Numbered from the stretch's first letter, positions 25,013-33,935 are shown. The stretch: 64,000 nucleotides of DNA from Pseudomonadota bacterium (GCA_023388175.1 JAEWGT010000017.1:248001-312000), one strand, 5' to 3'. Translations and numbers: made by a program. The notes: a model not told the origin generated them from the letters alone.

Positions 25013-27769
25013 CTAGAAGACCTTGCGCAGTCCACCATTGACGGCAAAGCCCTCGACGGAATCGCCCTTGCGGTAGTCGATACGTCCGAAGCCGGTCAGG
25101 TCGGCATCCACCTTGACGAAGGCAGCGCCCACGCCGACCTGGAAGTAATTGCCGCCATTATTGGTATTGGCGCTGAACACATTGCCGTTCTGCGTAAAGG
25201 TGGTGCTCGCCCGGTCGTTGAATTCATGCCAATAGCTGAGCGCAAGATACGGCTGCAGGGCCAGTTGCTGCTCTTCAAGGAAGTGCGTGCTCGAAATCTG
25301 CACACCGATGCGGCCGATGACGCTTTCGGTATCTTCATACTTGACCGAACCGGTGCCGCCATTTGTCGAGAACTGATCGATGGAGGTCTTGGTATAGGCC
25401 AGGGCCGCGGAGGGCGTGATCGCGATGGTGTCGTTGACGAGATAGCGATAGCTTGCCGAAGCATTGATGCTGCCGGCACGGCCTGCGACCTTCTGGTTTG
25501 TCGCGGCCAGGTTGTTATTGTTGATGGTCAGATCATACCAGTCCCAGCGGCCATTCACGTCGAAGCTCACCGTGCCGTCTGTCACAGCGGCATAGGCGCC
25601 GACCGAGGGAGAGTCGACCCCAATTGTATCGCCCGGGACGCCCTGCGCGGATGCGAAACCATGCGACAGGCCTGCGGTGAAGCCGACATTATAGCGCCAG
25701 TCGGTGCCATTGATCTGCGAGCGGATCAGATCGCCACCGATCTGTACGCCATAAAAGCCGACACTGGTGGAAGCGCTGATCGGGTCAAGATTGCCGCCAT
25801 TGGTGATCGTACCGCTGGCCGACTGGGTCACGGCGCCGCCCACGACGCGGGTCCAGACGCCATAATTATACTGATCCTGCTCCGCTTGCAGCGGACCGGT
25901 CACGATGGCCGATTGCGGCTGATAGATGCCGTTGGAAATAGCCGCCAGCGCCGAACTGATGCTCGAAAGGGCGGAGCCCGCCTGATTGGGATCGAAGGTG
26001 GAACGAATGACGAAATCGTTGCCGCTCTGTACCAGGTTATAGGACACCAGGCCGACCTTTGCGATCGGGGCAGTCGTAAAGCTGGCGCCCGCTGCGCCGC
26101 CGGTCGAAACCAGCACCAGGTCAGGAAGAACGATGCCGCCTGGCCCACCATTAAGCTGGTTGAGCGCAATGGTCGTCGAACCAGTCGCCGCACCAGTGAT
26201 AACCACACGGTCTGACTGCACGCCGCCCAGATTCTGCGACAAGTCGACATCCAGCCGTATCGTGCCGCCGCCCGTATAGGCCCCACCGATATTGACGACG
26301 TCACCGATGACTGCGTTGGTCGCAAGATCGATTGTGCCGCTATTGGCGAAATCGCCGGAAACTGACGACGAGCCGAAACCGTTCCACGTGCCACCATTGG
26401 TGACGCCACCGGTCAAGATGCTACCGGCACGGGCGTTCCAGATGCCACTATTGGTTAAAGCGCCCACAACCGTGCCGGAATTGTTCACCGTGCCCGCAGC
26501 ACTATTGGTCAGCGTGCCGTTGGCGTTCAGCGTCTGGCCGACGGCAATGTCAAGCTGCGCCGCGTTGGTGAAAAGACCCGTCACTGTTGCCGGGCCGCCA
26601 TCCACACTGAAAGTACCGGCATTGTTGTTGACCGTGCCGGTCACATTGAGCAGGCCGGTCACCGTCGTGGTGCCGGAATTGGTGATAGCCCCGGACGCGC
26701 CCGCCAGATTGGCCGCACCGCCGGCATTGACCGTCACGCCAGCAACCGTGCCCGTCGAGGTTAGCGTGCCGGTCGCATTGACGGTGGTCGCACCGGTCAG
26801 CACACCTGTCGCGCTATTATTCACCGTGCCGCCATCGACGGTTACAACGCCAGTGATGGTGCCGTCATTATCTACCGTGCCAGCCGTATTGGTCAGCCCG
26901 CCATCGGCATTGAGCGTCTGGCCCGCAGCAACATTGAGCTGCGCGGCATTGGTGAACAGGCCGGTTACGGTCGCCGGGCCACCATTCACGTCGAACGTGC
27001 CGGCGTTATTGCTGACCGTGCCCGTAACATTGAGCAGGCCAGTCACTGTGGTGGCGCCGGAATTGGTGATAGCCCCTGACGCGCCCGCCAGATTGGCCGT
27101 ACCGCCGGCATCGACCGTCACATCGGCGACCGTGCCCGTCGAGGTCAACGTACCGGTATTGGCAACGGTCGTATTGGAAACGATGGTGCCAGTGACCAAC
27201 AGGGTGCCGGCATTGACTTGCGTATTGCCGGTATAGGTATTGACTCCATTCAGGGTGACTGTGCCACCACCGGTCTTGCTCACCCCAACACCGCCAGAAA
27301 GTACACCGTCGATAGTGCCTTCCTGCAGATCGTAATCCACCAGCGATTCAACGGTGACGCCTGCGCCGATCGTGCCACCGGTCATCGTAAATGAATTGGC
27401 ATTGAGCAAACCGGCCCCTATCAGGTTCGCGGTGCCCGAAATGGCGGCATTGCCATTGACGTTAAGTGTGCTGTTCAGTGTCAGCGTATTCGCTGAAAAG
27501 ACGAGGCCACCAACCGTCGAGGGCGCACCGACAACCGGAGCCGGCAATGCGCCATTGTCTATGATGGCATTGTCGCCGGGGCCAGGCGGATTGGGATCAG
27601 TATCCCAGTTTCCACCGTCATTGAAATCGTTCGTGACGGCACCGGTCCATGTCGACTGACCGTGAACCGCGCCGCTGCCCAGCAGCAAAGCCACAAGTGC
27701 CGTCGAAGTCAGCAGCGTCATGCGCCTCTGCATCAAACCAACGCTGTTGAAATTGCCATTCATCGTCAT
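25013..27769 (-). CDS. Autotransporter (type Va) with repeat-rich passenger
   Basis: A 918-residue outer-membrane protein. A signal peptide (ending AVHGQ) is followed by about 580 Gly/Thr/Asn-rich residues with GGTVTLNGVNTYTGNTQV, the usual autotransporter beta-helix repeat (PATR type). The last 270 residues are an autotransporter beta-barrel ending ...GFAVNGGLRKVF with a terminal aromatic residue. The passenger contains a 128-residue unit present twice. ATG at 27769 lies behind AGGGGGCGAG. It is the first gene of the autotransporter/ankyrin/lipase cassette. It may display an adhesive beta-helix; no enzymatic domain is seen in the passenger. Confidence 0.85.
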   Translation of the reverse strand: MTMNGNFNSVGLMQRRMTLLTSTALVALLLGSGAVHGQSTWTGAVTNDFNDGGNWDTDPNPPGPGDNAIIDNGALPAPVVGAPSTVGGLVFSANTLTLNSTLNVNGNAAISGTANLIGAGLLNANSFTMTGGTIGAGVTVESLVDYDLQEGTIDGVLSGGVGVSKTGGGTVTLNGVNTYTGNTQVNAGTLLVTGTIVSNTTVANTGTLTSTGTVADVTVDAGGTANLAGASGAITNSGATTVTGLLNVTGTVSNNAGTFDVNGGPATVTGLFTNAAQLNVAAGQTLNADGGLTNTAGTVDNDGTITGVVTVDGGTVNNSATGVLTGATTVNATGTLTSTGTVAGVTVNAGGAANLAGASGAITNSGTTTVTGLLNVTGTVNNNAGTFSVDGGPATVTGLFTNAAQLDIAVGQTLNANGTLTNSAAGTVNNSGTVVGALTNSGIWNARAGSILTGGVTNGGTWNGFGSSSVSGDFANSGTIDLATNAVIGDVVNIGGAYTGGGTIRLDVDLSQNLGGVQSDRVVITGAATGSTTIALNQLNGGPGGIVLPDLVLVSTGGAAGASFTTAPIAKVGLVSYNLVQSGNDFVIRSTFDPNQAGSALSSISSALAAISNGIYQPQSAIVTGPLQAEQDQYNYGVWTRVVGGAVTQSASGTITNGGNLDPISASTSVGFYGVQIGGDLIRSQINGTDWRYNVGFTAGLSHGFASAQGVPGDTIGVDSPSVGAYAAVTDGTVSFDVNGRWDWYDLTINNNNLAATNQKVAGRAGSINASASYRYLVNDTIAITPSAALAYTKTSIDQFSTNGGTGSVKYEDTESVIGRIGVQISSTHFLEEQQLALQPYLALSYWHEFNDRASTTFTQNGNVFSANTNNGGNYFQVGVGAAFVKVDADLTGFGRIDYRKGDSVEGFAVNGGLRKVF
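26507..27150 (-). repeat. Two direct copies of a 384-bp unit inside the autotransporter passenger
   Basis: The segments about 26,507-26,766 and 26,891-27,150 match at a constant offset of 384 bases (128 codons). Both encode NLAGASGAITNSG, TTVTGLLNVTGTV, GGPATVTGLFTNAAQL and GQTLNA with few differences. The offset is a whole number of codons, so the reading frame is kept. A recent in-frame duplication; such repeats can expand or contract. Confidence 0.85.
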
Positions 27770-28101
27770 CTCGCCCCCTGAACAGCCCTCAATCTCTGGC
27801 GCAGAGATCTACATCACTATTCAATATATACAGAACTAACCCTTTACCGCCACAAACACCATGACCGCAACCCTCATGCCGTCAATATTTTTATACCCAA
27901 TCAACAGTTGACATCGCATCTAACATAAGACTCGACTCACATTTGGATACGACGTCTGTTTAAATCCAAAGAAAACTCAAAAGCTTGAGAAGCATGATTC
28001 TTTTAACCGATCAGGACAAGCAACCCCTTGGGAACAGAATTGCAAAATGTCTGATCTCCATGAAATTCATGGCGATGTGACTGCTTAGCCACAATCAGGA
28101 T
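27770..28101. promoter_or_regulatory. AT-rich intergenic region upstream of the autotransporter
   Basis: 332 bases without a supported gene, clearly richer in A and T than the neighbours. On the minus strand, a TG-TATATATT segment near 27,825 could serve as an extended -10 for the autotransporter. No palindrome longer than a few bases and no repeat was seen. Only very short frames (for example 11 and 19 codons) occur, and none has a convincing ribosome site. Confidence 0.4.
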
Positions 28102-29274
28102 TCATATCCACCCAAGTTCCGCCACCTCAATACCAAGCGCACCAGCTACAAGCCTTGCATCAGCAGAAAAACTGACAGTATTTCCTGCCATTTTCGTCAA
28201 GGCAGTAGTGTCATCGGCAGAGCGCCGCGTATAGGCGGCGGCGCTTTTGGAAAAGATGTCGAGGGTTTCAAAAGCACCATTCGCATCGAGCCCGATCACT
28301 TCCGAAACTTGCACCATGCCCCGCTGCCTAGTGCTGGGAAGGCGCTCGAGCTGCACGATGATGTCCACAGCCTGCGTGATCTGCTGACGCAGCGGCTTCT
28401 GGGGCAAAGCGATATCGCTCATCAGGGCCATGGTTTCCAACCGATGCAGGGCATCCAGCGGCGTGTTGGCATGCAGCGTGGTAATACTGCCCGAATGCCC
28501 CGAGGTCATGGCCTGGATCATGTCCAGCGCCTCACCGCCGCGACATTCGCCCACCAGGATGCGATCGGGGCGCATACGAAGCGATGCCTGAAACAATTCG
28601 CGGATGGAAATGCCGCCGCGTCCGAAGCGGTCGGGGCGCTGGGCTTCAAAGTAAACCGTGTGCTCCGGTACAACATCGAGCTCATTGACGTCTTCAATGA
28701 CGATCAGCCGCTCGTCGCCCTGCATGAATTCGGTAATGGCATTGAGAAAGGTCGTCTTGCCAGTACTGGTGCCGCCGGAAATCAGCACGTTCTTTTTCAG
28801 CTCTACACAGACCTTGAGGAAAGTAGCGACATCGGGCGCAACCGCACCCTGCTCCACCAGCCAGCTCATGCCGGTCTTGCTGCTGTCGATCTTTCTGAAG
28901 CGCCTGATGGCCATGCTCAGCCCGTTGCGCGCCGCCGGCGGCTGCACGATATGGACGCGGGACTGGTCGGGCAGCCGCGCCTCCATGCTCAGCGTTTCGG
29001 GCACCAGCAGCTTTCCGGAATATTGCGCGATCGCGCGGGCGGCGGCCAGGAGCGCCTCACCATCGGCAAAGCGGCATCCAGGCACGCGCTGCAAACGCCC
29101 ACCCACTTCGACATAAATATCGTCAGGGCCATTGATCAGCACTTCGCTGACATCTGGCCGGTCACCACCCAGAAACGGGCGAACCGGCTCCAGCAAACGC
29201 AACACCACTTCCTCGAAGAAAGCGGCCTTGTGGGCAAGTTCGGAAATCTCATTGGCCGCGATATTCAATGGCAT
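28102..29274 (-). CDS. Second TadA/VirB11-type secretion ATPase
   Basis: A 390-residue ATPase with an N-terminal domain (SEVLINGPDDIYVEVGGRLQ) and a complete C-terminal motor: Walker A GGTSTGKTT (167-175), Asp box LIVIEDVNEL, Walker B RILVGECRGGE and His box GHSGSITTLHANTP. Shorter than TadA at 15,431 and without its FHA-like extension, it looks more like VirB11 or a stand-alone CpaF. There is no tadB/tadC or type IV secretion gene next to it, so it must share a platform or act on one elsewhere. Start ATG 29274 directly after GAGGTG; GTG 29277 is an alternative. It follows the 43-residue pilin-like gene by 31 bases. Confidence 0.85.
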   Translation of the reverse strand: MPLNIAANEISELAHKAAFFEEVVLRLLEPVRPFLGGDRPDVSEVLINGPDDIYVEVGGRLQRVPGCRFADGEALLAAARAIAQYSGKLLVPETLSMEARLPDQSRVHIVQPPAARNGLSMAIRRFRKIDSSKTGMSWLVEQGAVAPDVATFLKVCVELKKNVLISGGTSTGKTTFLNAITEFMQGDERLIVIEDVNELDVVPEHTVYFEAQRPDRFGRGGISIRELFQASLRMRPDRILVGECRGGEALDMIQAMTSGHSGSITTLHANTPLDALHRLETMALMSDIALPQKPLRQQITQAVDIIVQLERLPSTRQRGMVQVSEVIGLDANGAFETLDIFSKSAAAYTRRSADDTTALTKMAGNTVSFSADARLVAGALGIEVAELGWI

Positions 29275-29305
29275 CACCTCAAAACTACCGGGTGCAAAAT
29301 CACCA

Positions 29306-29437
29306 TTACCACGGGGCGCCCATCATCGATGCGGTTGTACGTCCAAAAATATGCACCACCTCGATCGCCTCATAGTGCCGTGCAATCAACGGCACGATAA
29401 TGGCTGCGGATATCAATATATATTCTGCGGAAGACAT
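29306..29437 (-). CDS. 43-residue leaderless pilin-like peptide
   Basis: A short gene running from ATG 29435-29437 to TAA 29306-29308. The protein begins MSSAEYILISAAIIVPLIA and continues with a short polar tail ending MMGAPW. MSSAEYIL lines up with the mature start of the TadE-like protein at 19,040 (LASVEFIL), with Glu at 5 and an aromatic residue at 6, and the helix resembles that of Flp copy 1 (FILVAAAVVVPLV). It has no leader: an in-frame TGA lies 13 codons upstream. The ribosome site is weak (GAGAG about nine bases upstream). It stands between the cysteine-repeat protein gene and the second ATPase gene, in the same direction as both. Confidence 0.6.
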   Translation of the reverse strand: MSSAEYILISAAIIVPLIARHYEAIEVVHIFGRTTASMMGAPW

Positions 29438-29517
29438 GGAATTTCGCTCTCGGATCGAGTCGATATGGAAAACTCACGCGCTCGACAATATTTCATGATG
29501 ACGGAATGCTCACAATA

Positions 29518-31992
29518 TCAGAAGCCCACACCACCGATATTTGGCAGGCCTCTCCCGCCGGCTGATGGCGGAGGGGCCGAAGGTGCGGGGGGCGTCGGCG
29601 CAGGAGGTGCAGGCGCAGTTTGGGGACGTGCTGGGGGTGCGGGCGCCTGCTCTGCCACGCATCGGCGGACATCCCGCGTCCGTTGCAACTCTTCCCAGAA
29701 TTCGAGGCTGGGCAGGCGCACCTGCGCACTCCCCTTGTAGGCGCGCCCATAGTCTTCCGAGGCGCGCCGGCTGCGCGGCCCGAATTCGCCGTCGATACTA
29801 CCGCTATAACAGCTCAGCCGCTGCAATTCGGACTGCACGCCCATGGCCACCTCCTGCTCGGAGAATTGTGGCATTGCCGGCAGTGGAGCTTCTTCGCCAG
29901 TGGGCAGGTTGACCAGATCGATTGTGGGCAGCATCGCCACCGCGCTCCGTTCGGCCTCGGCCCGCCGCGCGTTCTGTTCGGCCAGCCGGTCACGCACCAG
30001 CGCCACATTGCGTAGAACCTGAGGACAGGTCAGCGTTGCTTCAAGCCCTGCCAGCTCTGCCAGATCGCTGCCGCTCTGCTCAAATATCGCCAGTTGATCG
30101 GCCTCGATAGCGCAGCGTTCCGACTGGGCCTGCAGGATCCGGGACCGTGCCTGCTCGGAAACCGGAACGCAACGCGATGCCGATTGGAATGCCTGCAGTG
30201 CTGCCACGTCGCTGGCGGCAATGGCGGCCAGCGTCAGCCGCTCCTGCTCGCACAAGGCCGCAGTTTCCGCTTGCGCGATCAGCGTCCGGACCTCCCCGGC
30301 CAGTCCTGCGCATTGCAGCCTGCCCTGGAAGTCCTGCAACTGATCGAGCGCGCCGGCCGGCAGTGCCGACAAGGCCAGTCGCTCTGCGGCACACGTCGAA
30401 TCCGCGTCCATCTGCTCGATCACACGCGCTACATCGCGCTGCAAGTCCGCGCATTGGGCTTCGCCCAGGGCCGCGCGATAGTCTTCCACGCTGCCGGCTC
30501 CGGCGCCGATGAACCGGGCGAGACGGGTGCGCTCATCCGCACAGATCCTGTCGGCCGCGGTCCGCAACAAGGGGCGCAGTTCCTCGCATTGCAGATTTTC
30601 CAGCATATCCAGCAGGCGCAGCCGGTTGCTCATCGCCTGCTCCATCAGCCCCCGCTCCGCCTGGCAGGCCAGTTCATAGTTCTGCAGGGCTTCGATCTGC
30701 TCGAAGCGCTGGTTGATCATCCCGGCGACCTGCGGGCAATCATAGGTTTCCTGCAGCGAGGCCGCAGTGTCACTGCGCGAAAAGAGGTGTCCGCCGAACC
30801 GCATGACCTGCCGGCTGCACAGTGAGGCAATCAGATCCGCCTCCTGATCCCGCAACCCCGAACAGGCTGTGGCTGCGAACATGGCCCGCAATTCGGCCAG
30901 CGTGCCGGTAGCCACAAGAGTGCTTGCGGTCATGAAATCGCGCGCGCACAGCCGCTCCGCGTCCGCCGTCGCTTCGGCCACGCGCGCCTGTTCGTTGCGG
31001 GCAAGCGCCGCCTCGACGCGCGGCCGCAGCAAGCCACAGCTTTCGGCGGCGCCCGTCAACTCATCATCAGAGGCAGCCGGCGCATTCAGCACCGCTTCAG
31101 CCGCCACGCATAGCTCCAGGCTGGCAAGGGCGCCGGCGGGCCCCGCATGCCGCTCAAGCATCGTGGGCGGGCAGGTAGTGTTCACGCTGAGCAGATAATC
31201 CGCATAACTCGGCGCCGAAACGGTCTCGGGCCGGTCCAGCCAGCGCTGGACCAGACCGTCACAGGCGTCGGCTGCGGCAAAAGCGTCCATCGCCTCGCTG
31301 TCGCGCGTGCCTACACCGTTGTCTTGCGGCTGCGGAACCTGAACCTGGGGGGCGGACGGCGTCGATGCCAGGGCCGCATCGCGCTCTAGTCGGACAATCC
31401 GCAGATAGGCCTGCGCCTTGAATTCACGGCAACCGGCATAGGCGTCAAAGCGCCGGATTTCGGCGATATCATCGCTTTCTATCACCGCATCATAGGCGGG
31501 TCGCTCCAGCGCGCAGAGCCGCTGGTCTTCCTGCTCGGCCACCGCCGCCGCCGCAAAAGCATTGCAGCCGAGCTGGTTGAAGACCGACATATATTCAGGG
31601 CTGCCTACAGTCATGCGAACGGTGGAATTGATTGCCCGCGCACAGACGAGCGCCGTATCGGCATCGGTACTGTTGAGCATGATCAGCAGGTCTATTCCCG
31701 ACCGCAACTCGTCCGAGGTATCCGGGTTCGAGGCGATGCGCGAACAGGCTTCCACCGTAATGCTGCGCTGCTTGATAGCGTCCAGATCGATAAATGGCCG
31801 CTGTTGAAACAGTCTATTATAGCCGTTCAGCGCCGCTTCGCAGACATTGAGACATTCGCCGGCATTACTGTTCGGCGCACAGAATTCCTCTGTAATCAAC
31901 GTAATTGACGCTTGCGCATGGGCGGGCATCACCACGACCGTCATAGTGACGGACAACAACGTCACCGCAACTGCAAGCAGCCGACGAATCAT
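29518..31992 (-). CDS. Exported cysteine-repeat protein with C-terminal peptidoglycan-binding-like module
   Basis: An 824-residue protein with a signal peptide (about 1-26, ending PAHAQ). The body is a chain of roughly 60-residue helical units, each built around C..E...L......L..F...L.C..L...V, for example CAAERLALSALPAGALDQLQDFQGRLQC is one such unit in part. Paired cysteines per unit suggest disulfide-clamped helices. Near the end, VQSELQRLSCYSGSIDGEFG resembles a PG_binding_1 domain, which would anchor the protein to peptidoglycan. A proline/alanine-rich tail follows. ATG 31992 with GAGGGG upstream. Likely a periplasm-spanning structural protein linked with the second ATPase; not named in any family I recognise. 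Confidence 0.65.
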   Translation of the reverse strand: MIRRLLAVAVTLLSVTMTVVVMPAHAQASITLITEEFCAPNSNAGECLNVCEAALNGYNRLFQQRPFIDLDAIKQRSITVEACSRIASNPDTSDELRSGIDLLIMLNSTDADTALVCARAINSTVRMTVGSPEYMSVFNQLGCNAFAAAAVAEQEDQRLCALERPAYDAVIESDDIAEIRRFDAYAGCREFKAQAYLRIVRLERDAALASTPSAPQVQVPQPQDNGVGTRDSEAMDAFAAADACDGLVQRWLDRPETVSAPSYADYLLSVNTTCPPTMLERHAGPAGALASLELCVAAEAVLNAPAASDDELTGAAESCGLLRPRVEAALARNEQARVAEATADAERLCARDFMTASTLVATGTLAELRAMFAATACSGLRDQEADLIASLCSRQVMRFGGHLFSRSDTAASLQETYDCPQVAGMINQRFEQIEALQNYELACQAERGLMEQAMSNRLRLLDMLENLQCEELRPLLRTAADRICADERTRLARFIGAGAGSVEDYRAALGEAQCADLQRDVARVIEQMDADSTCAAERLALSALPAGALDQLQDFQGRLQCAGLAGEVRTLIAQAETAALCEQERLTLAAIAASDVAALQAFQSASRCVPVSEQARSRILQAQSERCAIEADQLAIFEQSGSDLAELAGLEATLTCPQVLRNVALVRDRLAEQNARRAEAERSAVAMLPTIDLVNLPTGEEAPLPAMPQFSEQEVAMGVQSELQRLSCYSGSIDGEFGPRSRRASEDYGRAYKGSAQVRLPSLEFWEELQRTRDVRRCVAEQAPAPPARPQTAPAPPAPTPPAPSAPPPSAGGRGLPNIGGVGF

Positions 31993-32241
31993 GGATTATT
32001 GCCCCACCCCTCATGGAAACACCTACAAGGACATACGACAATCAAGCAAGATCCATCCCAAATGGCAACCTGCTCCCAAAGGAAAAGAAATCGAATTTTG
32101 TGGGCAAACTTTTGAAAAGATACAGATTCTCAACGACTTAATCATTGATAACCACAAGAACAAAACAAAAATGCTTTGATAACGTCTGCATGGTATATAT
32201 TCTTCAGTTGATACCGGGCGCGCTTCTGGCGTAAATAAAAC
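31993..32241. promoter_or_regulatory. AT-rich divergent intergenic region
   Basis: 249 bases between two genes transcribed away from each other, with long A/T-rich runs (for example around 32,040-32,200). It must hold the promoters for the cysteine-repeat protein operon (leftward) and the 208-residue secreted protein (rightward). On the plus strand TTGATA near 32,208 is a possible -35, but no strong -10 follows. The shared region suggests co-regulation of the two genes. Confidence 0.4.
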
Positions 32242-32868
32242 ATGGCGATTTCATCGACCCTCAAATGGATAGGCAACCTTGCTGCGCTATTCGCGGTCGC
32301 TTTGCCCTGCGCCGTTTCGAGCGCCAACGAAGCCATCATCATATATCCGGCCAATAATGCGGTGCCGGTCAGTGCAGTGCCCGGGCAGGTCGTCGCCTCT
32401 GCGTCCAAACCTAAGTTCGAGCCCCTGTTCCCGGACAATCGGGTTCTGCCGATAAATGTTCTATCGGGCTCGGCCTATGCCATTCGGCGGTTTGAAGACA
32501 CGGTATGGAGCGGGCTGAACAACCAACTGGCCAGCTCGGGATGCGATACGCTGATGCAGCGCCCCATGGCCCGCGCAGAGCTGGAGCTTATCGTGGACTA
32601 TCTGGAAAATTCCGGCGGTCTGAAGGGGCGCAAGGAATTGGATCCGGCATTGGTCCTCGCCATGTTCAAGTCCGGCCCCAATACCTGCCAGTTCGGCGGA
32701 CAACAGGTCGGTTCGTTTCTGCTTCCGATCCAGATAGGCACCGCAAACGTCGCTGCTTTTGACACAGCTACGCGGCCCGTTGCCATTCAGCCCACCCTGC
32801 TGGACGCACCGTCGCCTGCCGATCCGATACCCTCCGGCATCCAGATCATCGACCTGTACGGCATCTAG
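32242..32868 (+). CDS. Exported protein of unknown function
   Basis: A 208-residue protein with a signal peptide (about 1-28, ending AVSSANE). The mature part has two cysteines (GCDTLM and NTCQFGG) and helix-forming stretches, with no recognised domain. Divergent from the cysteine-repeat protein gene and sharing its promoter region, it may be a further periplasmic part of the same system. No clear Shine-Dalgarno site precedes the ATG. Possible roles are open. Confidence 0.6.
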   Translation: MAISSTLKWIGNLAALFAVALPCAVSSANEAIIIYPANNAVPVSAVPGQVVASASKPKFEPLFPDNRVLPINVLSGSAYAIRRFEDTVWSGLNNQLASSGCDTLMQRPMARAELELIVDYLENSGGLKGRKELDPALVLAMFKSGPNTCQFGGQQVGSFLLPIQIGTANVAAFDTATRPVAIQPTLLDAPSPADPIPSGIQIIDLYGI

Positions 32869-32966
32869 CCGCCTGCCCCCGCAACGCCCGTGGAGCACGC
32901 CTTGGCACAAGCCCGGCTTTGCTCGCCAAAGCATCCGGCGCATTCATCAAAAAACGGCAAGGGAGT

Positions 32967-33043
32967 TGGTGGGCCCACCAGGACTCGAACCTGGAACCAG
33001 AGTGTTATGAGCACTCGGCTCTAACCATTGAGCTATAGGCCCC
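32967..33043 (-). tRNA. tRNA-Ile2 (anticodon CAU)
   Basis: A full cloverleaf can be folded: acceptor GGGCCTA paired with TGGGCCC, D-arm TAGCTCAATGGTTAGAGC, anticodon stem GAGTG/CACTC with loop CTCATAA, T-arm CCAGGTTCGAGTCCTGG, and an encoded CCA end. The anticodon CAT would suggest Met, but the acceptor and D-arm match the minor isoleucine tRNA whose C34 is changed to lysidine by TilS to read AUA. Elongator Met is the less likely alternative. Confidence 0.85.
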
Positions 33044-33179
33044 CTGGCGCAGGTCTTAGCAGGGTCGTGGCGCGTGTCAAATGCTGAATTGGGATGAACC
33101 GGTCTCTCGATTGCCAGATGGCTCTTCGAGCCGCCCTGCGCTAGAAATGCGCCATCCGCACAAAATACGGTATGCGCAC

Positions 33180-33935
33180 ATGCGTCAGGGTGACATCATA
33201 CACGGTCTGGTCCGCGGCATGTCGGTCATCGAATGTTTCGATGAGCAGCATGCGCGCATGTCCATCACTCACGTCGCCCAGCGAACAGGGCTGGAGCGCG
33301 CCACCGCGCGGCGTTGCCTGCTGACGCTGGTGCATCTCGGCTACGCCACTTATGACGGCAAGTTCTTCGAGCTGACGCCGCGCATTCTCAATCTGAGCCA
33401 TTCCTACCTGGCGGCAACGCCGCTGCCCCGCCTCATCCAGCCTTTCCTCGAAGAGCTTGCCCGCGCCACCGGCGAAAGCAGTTCGGTCGCCGTGCTGGAA
33501 GGAACCGATATCCTTTATGTCGCCCGCGCTTCCAATCGGCGTGTCATGTCGATCAATCTGGCGCCTGGCGCGCGCATGCCTGCCTATTGCACGTCAATGG
33601 GCCGGACGCTGCTGGCCGGCATGGCCGCCGCCGATGCAATGGCCATTCTCGAGCGTTCCGACCTGATCGCCTATACCGACCGCACCAAGGCCGACATGGC
33701 CAGCATCACCACCGAACTTGCGGTCGTCGCTGCGCAGGGCTTTGCCGTCATCGATCAGGAGCTTGAGCTCGGCCTCTGCTCGATAGCCGTGCCGCTGATG
33801 AACGCGGCCGGTCAGGTCGTTGCCGCCATGAATATCGGCGCGCAGACCGCCCGCTCTCCCACATCGCGGATGATCGCCCAGTTCCTCCCCCTGATGCGCA
33901 AGGTGCAGGCCGAAGTCCGCCCCCTGCTGCGCTGA
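33180..33935 (+). CDS. IclR-family transcriptional regulator, PcaR/PobR-like
   Basis: A 251-residue regulator: an N-terminal winged helix (MSITHVAQRTGLERATARRCLLTLVHLGYATYDG) and a C-terminal effector-binding IclR domain (SVAVLEGTDILYVARAS; AYCTSMGRTLLAGM). The opening DIIHGLVRGMSVIECFD and the phrase FFELTPRILNLSHSYL are those of the PcaR/PcaU/PobR group, which controls aromatic acid (protocatechuate/beta-ketoadipate) genes. No pca genes are in this window, so it acts elsewhere. The ATG at 33180 is preferred over a longer frame from 33081 because the conserved region starts there. Confidence 0.8.
   Translation: MRQGDIIHGLVRGMSVIECFDEQHARMSITHVAQRTGLERATARRCLLTLVHLGYATYDGKFFELTPRILNLSHSYLAATPLPRLIQPFLEELARATGESSSVAVLEGTDILYVARASNRRVMSINLAPGARMPAYCTSMGRTLLAGMAAADAMAILERSDLIAYTDRTKADMASITTELAVVAAQGFAVIDQELELGLCSIAVPLMNAAGQVVAAMNIGAQTARSPTSRMIAQFLPLMRKVQAEVRPLLR

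Noticed and set aside
26507..27150. CRISPR-like repeats
   Set aside because: Only two copies of a long unit inside an open reading frame, with no short repeats, spacers or cas genes.
27980..28080. Short peptides such as MLLKLLSFLWI in the AT-rich gap upstream of the autotransporter
   Set aside because: Eleven to nineteen codons only, without ribosome sites or any conserved context that could be judged here.
29438..29497. Leader for the 43-residue pilin-like peptide supplied by a frameshift from an upstream ATG
   Set aside because: The upstream frame reads polar residues without the basic leader and Gly of Tad prepilins, and there is no slippery run; a leaderless start is simpler.
32967..33043. 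tRNA-Met call from the CAU anticodon
   Set aside because: The acceptor stem and D-arm resemble bacterial tRNA-Ile2, whose C34 is modified to lysidine; elongator and initiator Met tRNAs have different acceptor and D-arm sequences.
32967..33180. tRNA-associated integration site of a mobile island
   Set aside because: No integrase, no direct repeat of the tRNA 3' end and no change in gene character were found near it.
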